This document shows positions 22,912 through 27,305 of a stretch of 27,305 bases of DNA, one piece after another. Position numbers and translations under genes: made by a program. The notes beneath the pieces are model-generated. The model ran no database searches, was not told where the DNA came from, and saw only the letters and a list, made by a program, of their open reading frames with translations. This DNA comes from CAZPDM01 sp964585305 (GTDB lineage: Bacteria; Planctomycetota; Uabimicrobiia; Uabimicrobiales; JABWCH01): contig CAZPDM010000062.1 of the NCBI GenBank assembly GCA_964585305.1, positions 1-27,305 on the forward strand, given 5' to 3'. Within the stretch, counting starts at the first letter, position 1. Each line of letters starts with the position of its first letter.

Positions 22912-25422
22912 ATGAAAAATTGCAGTAGTAAAAAATTTATAGAATATAGGAAGAAAGTTTTTGGTGAAATCTTTAGCGGAAAGGAAAACATGGAAAATCT
23001 AGGGCAAAATTTTTTGCGGGTAGTGGGGAAAGCTATAATCAGCATGTTGAAGCAAATTCCCATATTAGGCGCGCCAATAGAGGTGGCAGATGATGTTGGG
23101 CAGGAAGTCCAAAATATCATCGCAGAGCAGGATATGCACAAAATCGAAGATAGAGTGCGGCAACTGGAAGAAGCAAGTGAATGTTCTGCAGAAGTTGTGA
23201 AGAAAATTGTTTTGGAAGTATTTGCAGAAATAAAGCAAAAAGGAAATGATAAAGGTCTGCAAAAACAATCGTTATCCAACAAAGAATCTTTGATCAACAA
23301 AGACAGAGCCAGAGCATTATCAATAGAAATGGTGGAAGCGGTAACGGACATCATGGTAGCGATGCCAAGTAATATCAAGCAGAAAGTTGCGGCGACATTG
23401 CGCCATGCCAGGAAAAATGGAACAAGCCCGAGTACAGCATTGCCACTTGCAGCCGAGACAAGTACGCCATCAGAAAGAGAGCAATTTTATCTTGGTTTAA
23501 TTCCAAGGCGTCGTCCCAGATATAGAGTAGGAAATGAAGTGCCGTATAAACTGGGCTGGATAATGGAAGAATTGCTAGGAATTGGTGGATTTGGAGAAGT
23601 CTGGAAAATACGAGAAGAAGAAACGAATATGTTGCAGGCAATTAAACTATGTTTGGAACCCAGTTACCAGGAATTATGGAAACATGAAGCCAGAACAATA
23701 ACGAAATTAAAAGGAATTGGGCATCATGCCAATATTGTAGAAGTGCTGGATTTGCAACTGAAAAAAGACCCGTACTGGATTATGTTGGAATACATAGAAG
23801 GTGGAACATTGGAAAGTTATCTGCGCAGTTTTGGCGGACCGATACCATTAGAAAGAGCTTTGCAGTTGTTTGAGCAAATTTGCCAGGGAATGGCAGATGC
23901 ACATAAATTGGGAATTGTGCATCGTGATCTCAAGCCAGGAAATATATTGCTTAGCAAAGAAGGAATAGCGAAAATAACAGATTTTGGAATAGGAAAAATA
24001 ATTGCCCACGAAACTTGCAAAGAAAGCAGCCAAAAGCAGGCGAACACGTTAACGCTGAGAGGCTATGGGACATTGAGATATATGTCGCCGGAACAGCAAC
24101 AGTTATTTGATCCAGATACGTCGGATGATGTGTACAGTTTGGCAATGGTGTTGTATGATATGCTGGTAGGCAACAGTAGAGAAAGTGGGCAAATGTACAA
24201 AAGTGTGCTAAGAAAACTTTCCAAGAAGCCATCACTGGAATTAATAGATATAATGGAAAGATGTCTGGGAGAGATAAGAGAATATCGAATATCCCATGCA
24301 GGCGTACTTTTAGAAGAAATTCAAAGAATAAATGGCGGCGGTATCAGTAAAAATAGTACGCAGATAGAAAAATTCGAACAAGTTAATAAGAATCCTAAAT
24401 CGGCGGAACAGGATAAAAAATTAGTAGAAGCGGAAACAGAAATAGCCAAGCAAAAAGCCGAAATAGAAAGGATTCAGAAAGAGCTAACTCAACTGACAGA
24501 ACAAAAAAAAGCAGAGTTAGCTAGGCAAAAAGAAATCGAATTAGTAGAACAGAAAAAAGCAGAATTAGCAAAACAAAAAGAAGAATTAGCCCAATTAGCA
24601 GAACAGAAGAAAGCAGAATTAGCAAAACAAAAGAAAGAATTGGCCGAACTAACGCAAACCAAAACGAAAAGTTCCATTCCAGGGTTAACATTTTTAAGTA
24701 AGAAAACCTATACATGCGGTGGAATAACTAACACAGTCGAAGAATATCGCCACGATCAAACCGGAATGGAATTTGCGTTGATACCAGGCGGTAGCTTTGA
24801 TATGGGAAGTAATGAAAGTAACAATGAAAAGCCCGTCCATAAAGTAACATTATCTCCTTATTTGATAAGCAAAACAGAAGTAACCCAGGACGTATGGCAG
24901 AAAATAATGGGTAATAACCCATCGAATTTTAAGGAAGGAGACAATTATCCTGTAGAATACGTAAGTTGGAATGACTGCCAAGAGTTCTGCAAAAAAACTG
25001 GTCTGCAATTGCCAACAGAAGCCCAATGGGAAAATGCTTGTCGTGCAGGTACTACTACGAAGTGGTACTTTGGGGATAATGAAAAGGAACTGGGCGAATA
25101 TGCCTGGTATGAAAAGAATTCTGGCGGTGGTCTATTTAGTATTGGGCGAACCCATCCTGTAGCGCAGAAGAAGCCGAATGCATTCGGTCTTTATGATATG
25201 ATGGGTAATGTTTGGGAATGGTGCGAGGATTGGTATGGTACCTATTCTAGTAGTGCTGCAACCGATCCAGTAGGCCCTAATACTGGTTCTGGTCGAGTCG
25301 GTCGGGGCGGAAGTTGGTTCAACACGGCTGATTACTGCCGGGCCTCTTACCGTTTCAGGTGTGCCCCTTCGTGCCGGTACAACGATTTGGGTTTTCGTGT
25401 TGTTGTTTTTTTGAAGCCATAA
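22912..25422 (+). CDS. DGR target protein: Ser/Thr kinase fused to FGE-type (C-type-lectin-fold) variable domain
   Basis: The longest form has 836 residues. Residues 1-160 form a mostly helical region of unknown family. A Hanks-type kinase (about 208-480) has the loop GIGGFGEVW, Lys245 in QAIKLC, the catalytic Asp339 in HRDLKPGNIL, Asp357 in DFGIGK, and GTLRYMSPEQ. A Lys/Glu/Gln-rich coiled coil (about 495-590) leads to an FGE/sulfatase-modifying domain (about 615-836) with GMEFALIPGGSFDMG, LPTEAQWENACRAG and MMGNVWEWCEDWYG. It ends RGGSW...CR...R...P..R...LGFR, the classic DGR variable-region frame. No membrane helix is seen. ATG 22990 (Met27) has AAGGA 4 bases upstream and fits the promoter better than ATG 22912. 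DGR identity is supported by the HRDC, Avd and RT genes that follow. It is probably a sensor kinase whose ligand-binding tip is diversified; the ligand is unknown. Confidence 0.92.
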   Translation: MKNCSSKKFIEYRKKVFGEIFSGKENMENLGQNFLRVVGKAIISMLKQIPILGAPIEVADDVGQEVQNIIAEQDMHKIEDRVRQLEEASECSAEVVKKIVLEVFAEIKQKGNDKGLQKQSLSNKESLINKDRARALSIEMVEAVTDIMVAMPSNIKQKVAATLRHARKNGTSPSTALPLAAETSTPSEREQFYLGLIPRRRPRYRVGNEVPYKLGWIMEELLGIGGFGEVWKIREEETNMLQAIKLCLEPSYQELWKHEARTITKLKGIGHHANIVEVLDLQLKKDPYWIMLEYIEGGTLESYLRSFGGPIPLERALQLFEQICQGMADAHKLGIVHRDLKPGNILLSKEGIAKITDFGIGKIIAHETCKESSQKQANTLTLRGYGTLRYMSPEQQQLFDPDTSDDVYSLAMVLYDMLVGNSRESGQMYKSVLRKLSKKPSLELIDIMERCLGEIREYRISHAGVLLEEIQRINGGGISKNSTQIEKFEQVNKNPKSAEQDKKLVEAETEIAKQKAEIERIQKELTQLTEQKKAELARQKEIELVEQKKAELAKQKEELAQLAEQKKAELAKQKKELAELTQTKTKSSIPGLTFLSKKTYTCGGITNTVEEYRHDQTGMEFALIPGGSFDMGSNESNNEKPVHKVTLSPYLISKTEVTQDVWQKIMGNNPSNFKEGDNYPVEYVSWNDCQEFCKKTGLQLPTEAQWENACRAGTTTKWYFGDNEKELGEYAWYEKNSGGGLFSIGRTHPVAQKKPNAFGLYDMMGNVWEWCEDWYGTYSSSAATDPVGPNTGSGRVGRGGSWFNTADYCRASYRFRCAPSCRYNDLGFRVVVFLKP
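25297..25410 (+). other. predicted DGR variable region (VR)
   Basis: This is the 3' end of the target gene, residues about 796-834. Fixed positions (GRGGSW, A806, CR at 809-810, R814, P819, R822, LGFR 826-829) alternate with positions that in known DGRs derive from template AAC/AAT codons. Here these read mostly NNC: TTC, AAC, TAC, GCC, TTC, GCC, TGC, TAC, AAC. That is the signature of adenine-directed mutagenesis of AAC codons. The stretch is also more GC-rich than its surroundings. Exact edges need the template repeat, which is not in the window. Confidence 0.75.
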
Positions 25423-25491
25423 AATTTTTCTCTTGATTTTTTTTCTGTTTTTCCCTTGAAAAAATTTTTTTTCGCATTACAATAGCTAGCT

Positions 25492-25544
25492 AAGCCAAAA
25501 ATTTGTAGGCAGCTTTAGCTTGCCGTTAACAAATTTTTAGGCTT
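25492..25544. repeat. long imperfect inverted repeat downstream of the VR
   Basis: AAGCC then AAAAATTTGT (25492-25506) pair with ACAAATTTTT then GGCTT (25529-25544). Inside, GGCAGC (25508-25513) pairs with GC-T-TGCC (25518-25524). The nested structure spans 53 bases and has no T-run after it. It lies in the 238-base intergenic stretch 25423-25660, which also holds an A6T8 dyad at about 25459-25472, the hairpin at 25592 and a tandem repeat. In DGRs a hairpin or cruciform after the VR helps target recognition, although it usually lies closer to the VR. Confidence 0.6.
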
Positions 25545-25591
25545 GGCGATCGAATACTAAAGATATTTGGATAAAGAATGTATTTTAAAAA

Positions 25592-25607
25592 TCGGGCTTA
25601 CGCCCGA
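25592..25607. repeat. GC-rich 6-bp hairpin in the VR-HRDC intergenic region
   Basis: TCGGGC and GCCCGA pair perfectly around the loop TTAC. It stands out in very AT-rich DNA. It could be a leader hairpin upstream of the HRDC gene or part of the DGR target architecture. Confidence 0.5.
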
Positions 25608-25620
25608 AAAATTTGGAAAG

Positions 25621-25650
25621 TAGGAAAATATAAGGTAGGAAAATATAAGG
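25621..25650 (+). repeat. perfect 15-bp tandem repeat that provides the ribosome binding site
   Basis: TAGGAAAATATAAGG occurs twice back to back. The last copy runs into AAGGAG (25647-25652), 8 bases before the TTG start of the HRDC gene. Confidence 0.8.
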
Positions 25651-25660
25651 AGCAAGTATC

Positions 25661-26269
25661 TTGGAATATCGTTTTTTTACGCTTTCTTTTGATCCAGGAA
25701 ATTGTAATTTTGATGATACAGAATTACGCGATTTTATGAAAAATAAAAACATTATTTCTTGTACAGAGCAATTTTTTATGTATCAAAGCCATCCTTATTG
25801 GGGAATTGTCGTAAAATATATTCCTCAAAAAGAGACACGCCAAATCTCTACACGTTCAGAACATACTGATTCACAGAATACCGACTCAAAAGAAGAATAT
25901 AAGAAAGTTTTGCGGGAGGAAGACTGGCCCTTGTTCCAAAGGTTGAAAGAATTTCGTTCCAAAGAGGCAGAAAAAATAAATCAGGCTGTCTATACTATTG
26001 CCAATAATATGAAATTAGCTAAAATAGCCAGGAATCGCCCTAAAAAAATAGAGGCACTTCATGAACTGAAAATTGGCTATAAAACTATCCAAAAATATGG
26101 CCAGATATTTTTAAATATTGTGCAAAATTTTGAAGCTGGGCAAACAGAACAACCTAAAACAGAGCAATCTAAAACTATTGTACAAAATCTTGAGCCTATT
26201 CCGCTAGAGCAGTCTAAAACAGATCAAACTAAAACTGCGGAACCTAACCAAGAGCCTAAAATTTCTTAA
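25661..26269 (+). CDS. HRDC-domain DGR accessory protein
   Basis: The 202-residue protein starts at TTG 25661, supported by AAGGAG 8 bases upstream. The N-terminal ~60 residues (EYRFFTLSFDP...HPYWGIVVKYIP) form a small alpha/beta segment. Residues about 87-158 match an HRDC domain: DWPLFQRLKEFRSKEAEKIN, then KLAKIARNRPKKIEALHEL and a Gly-Tyr-rich final helix KYGQIFLNIV. The C-terminal tail has several EQxKT repeats and looks disordered. HRDC domains bind nucleic acid in RecQ and RNase D, and small HRDC proteins occur in some DGR loci, so a role in handling template RNA or cDNA is likely but inferred. It ends 9 bases before avd. Confidence 0.82.
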   Translation: MEYRFFTLSFDPGNCNFDDTELRDFMKNKNIISCTEQFFMYQSHPYWGIVVKYIPQKETRQISTRSEHTDSQNTDSKEEYKKVLREEDWPLFQRLKEFRSKEAEKINQAVYTIANNMKLAKIARNRPKKIEALHELKIGYKTIQKYGQIFLNIVQNFEAGQTEQPKTEQSKTIVQNLEPIPLEQSKTDQTKTAEPNQEPKIS

Positions 26270-26278
26270 GGATGAAAA

Positions 26279-26644
26279 ATGTTAAATGATATGCCGTTGT
26301 TTTCATTATGGTTTGACTTTACGGATTGGATGTTGGAACATACAGAAAAATTTCCTAAGCATATTCGCGTAAGTTTTTCTGTAAGACTTGAAAACTTAAC
26401 ATTGGATATAATGCAAGATATTATCCAAGCAAGATACAGCCATAAAAAAGTATATTTGGAAAATATTAACTCAAATTTAAACATACTGAGAGTGCTTGTA
26501 CGGTTGTCTTTTAAAAGAAAATATCTAAACATGAATTCTTATCAGTTTGCCAGTAATAAAATCAATGAAGCTGGCCGCATGGTTGGAGGATGGTTAAAAT
26601 ATAACAATGAAGAAAGTAACGAAGATTTATTCGAATCTTTATAG
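26279..26644 (+). CDS. avd: DGR accessory variability determinant Avd
   Basis: The 121-residue protein is a predicted four-helix bundle of the Avd/S23-like family. Avd forms a basic barrel-shaped pentamer that binds the DGR RT and template RNA and is required for mutagenic cDNA synthesis. Family features are HTEKFPKHIRVSFSVRLEN early, LDIMQDIIQARYSHKK in helix 2, LNILRVLVRLSFKRKYLN in helix 3 and a terminal INEAGRMVGGWLK. Length is normal for the family. The start ATG follows AAGG by 7 bases. The end overlaps the start of the RT gene by 38 bases in another frame, as expected for translational coupling. Confidence 0.92.
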   Translation: MLNDMPLFSLWFDFTDWMLEHTEKFPKHIRVSFSVRLENLTLDIMQDIIQARYSHKKVYLENINSNLNILRVLVRLSFKRKYLNMNSYQFASNKINEAGRMVGGWLKYNNEESNEDLFESL

Positions 26645-27258
26645 TTGGGAAAATCTTTATTTCTCAGCACAAGAAGCAGGAAGAGGTAAAAAAAGTAATC
26701 CCCAGGTAAATATCTTTTTTATTGAATTAGAGAAAAATCTCTTTGCTTTGCAACAAGAATTGCAAAACAAAACATATATACCAAGAAAGTACCAACAATT
26801 TACGATATATGATCCTAAAAAGCGTTTGATTAGTGCGGCCCATTTTCGTGATCGTGTAGTTCATCATGCTATTTGTCGTTTATTGGAGCCGGTCTTTGAA
26901 AATTTTTTTATCTATCATAGTTACGCCTGTCGTAAAGATAAAGGCATACACAGAGCTTTAAAATTGGCTAAACAATATGCTAAACAATATCCTTACTTTT
27001 TAAAAATGGACATTGCTAAATTTTATGATAGCGTGGAACACTCTGTACTTAAACAGAAGTTGTCGGCTTGTATACAAGACAAGGATATGCTATGGTTATT
27101 GGATCAAATCATTGACTCCATTCCCAATGAAAATAAGATAGGTCTTCCTATAGGCAATCTTACTTCTCAATATTTTGCTAATTATATTTTGAGCTGGGTG
27201 GATCATTATGCAAAAGAAGTACTTCGTATTAAGCCATATCTTCGTTATATGGATGACT
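26607..27258 (+). CDS. DGR reverse transcriptase, 5' exon (interrupted after YMDD)
   Basis: This RT copies the template RNA with errors at adenines. The readable part covers fingers and palm: HFRDRVVHHAICRLLEP, then FLKMDIAKFYDSVEH with catalytic Asp135, and IGLPIGNLTSQYFANYIL, where GNLTSQ (183-188) is the DGR-type form of RT motif 4. The catalytic YMDD is at 214-217. After one more base (T27258) the frame runs into CAPRMQL and TGA at 27279-27281, instead of the hydrophobic strand that follows YMDD in RTs. The remaining ~100 or more residues (rest of palm and thumb) are missing. I read this as a split exon ahead of a group II intron, not as the true C-terminus. ATG 26607 lies inside avd. Codon 218 would be split in phase 1 (T|nn, compatible with Phe or Leu). 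Confidence 0.88.
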
Positions 27259-27305
27259 GTGCGCCACGAATGCAACTATGAATATTAAGGAAACTTAATA
27301 GAATT
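27259..27305 (+). mobile_element. predicted group II intron, 5' end (truncated by window edge)
   Basis: The sequence after the RT YMDD motif begins GTGCGCC, matching the group II intron 5' consensus GTGYG and identical over these bases to the start of the Lactococcus Ll.LtrB intron. It continues into a perfect 7-bp hairpin, TATTAAG (27283-27289) and CTTAATA (27294-27300), capped by a GAAA tetraloop as found in domain I. Only 47 bases are visible, so the intron-encoded protein and domains V/VI cannot be checked here. Confidence 0.7.

Noticed and set aside
22912..25422. Genuine formylglycine-generating enzyme activity of the kinase fusion
   Set aside because: No sulfatase gene is near, and the C-terminal FGE fold has the DGR variable-region frame. 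The fold is used as a binding scaffold in such fusions.
25457..25474. Intrinsic terminator made of A6/T8 after the target gene
   Set aside because: The stem would be only A-T pairs with almost no loop, too weak to call. Transcription probably continues into the accessory genes.
27259..27281. True C-terminus of the RT as CAPRMQL
   Set aside because: RTs need further palm and thumb residues after YMDD. The sequence change coincides with a GTGCGCC intron-type boundary.

Overview
Organism. The window is AT-rich and its genes read in the standard bacterial code. A double-length fused UvrA, several Ser/Thr kinases, a kinase fused to a formylglycine-generating-enzyme (FGE/sulfatase-modifying) domain, and a large set of secreted and membrane proteins suggest a PVC-group bacterium, probably Planctomycetota-like. 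This placement is inferred from gene content only. Every complete CDS stops with TAA or TAG and none with TGA.

Layout. Bases 1-6050 hold an ATP-dependent DNA ligase (+), a small membrane-anchored thioredoxin-like gene (-) with an in-frame TGA at the first active-site Cys (candidate selenoprotein), an AmpG-like MFS transporter, an MntP-type manganese exporter and a NapH-like membrane ferredoxin. Bases 6061-12723 are all on the minus strand: a tail-anchored coiled-coil protein with near-identical 31-residue repeats that is split by a 100-N assembly gap, a URO-D-family protein and a corrinoid-binding protein (probable methyl-transfer pair), a Ser/Thr kinase and a two-module VanZ-like membrane protein. 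The fused UvrA (12782-18364, -) is divergent from a secreted protein of unknown function with a near-consensus promoter. A HGSNAT/NagX-like membrane acyltransferase (+) follows, then a secreted subtilase (-).

The last 4.4 kb (22912-27305, +) is the most interesting part. It is a diversity-generating retroelement (DGR): a target protein (helical N-terminus, Ser/Thr kinase, coiled coil, FGE/C-type-lectin-fold variable domain), a variable region at its 3' end, structured intergenic DNA, an HRDC-domain accessory protein, Avd, and a DGR-type reverse transcriptase. The RT reading frame is cut exactly after its YMDD catalytic motif by sequence that begins GTGCGCC and soon forms a perfect GAAA-tetraloop hairpin. 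These are hallmarks of a group II intron 5' end. No template repeat is visible in the window, so it probably lies beyond the right edge, past the intron and the second RT exon.

How the parts work together (inference). The DGR would diversify the ligand-binding face of a kinase-coupled sensor. The intron, if it splices, would make DGR activity depend on RNA splicing of its own RT. The other genes are metabolic, transport and repair housekeeping with independent terminators.
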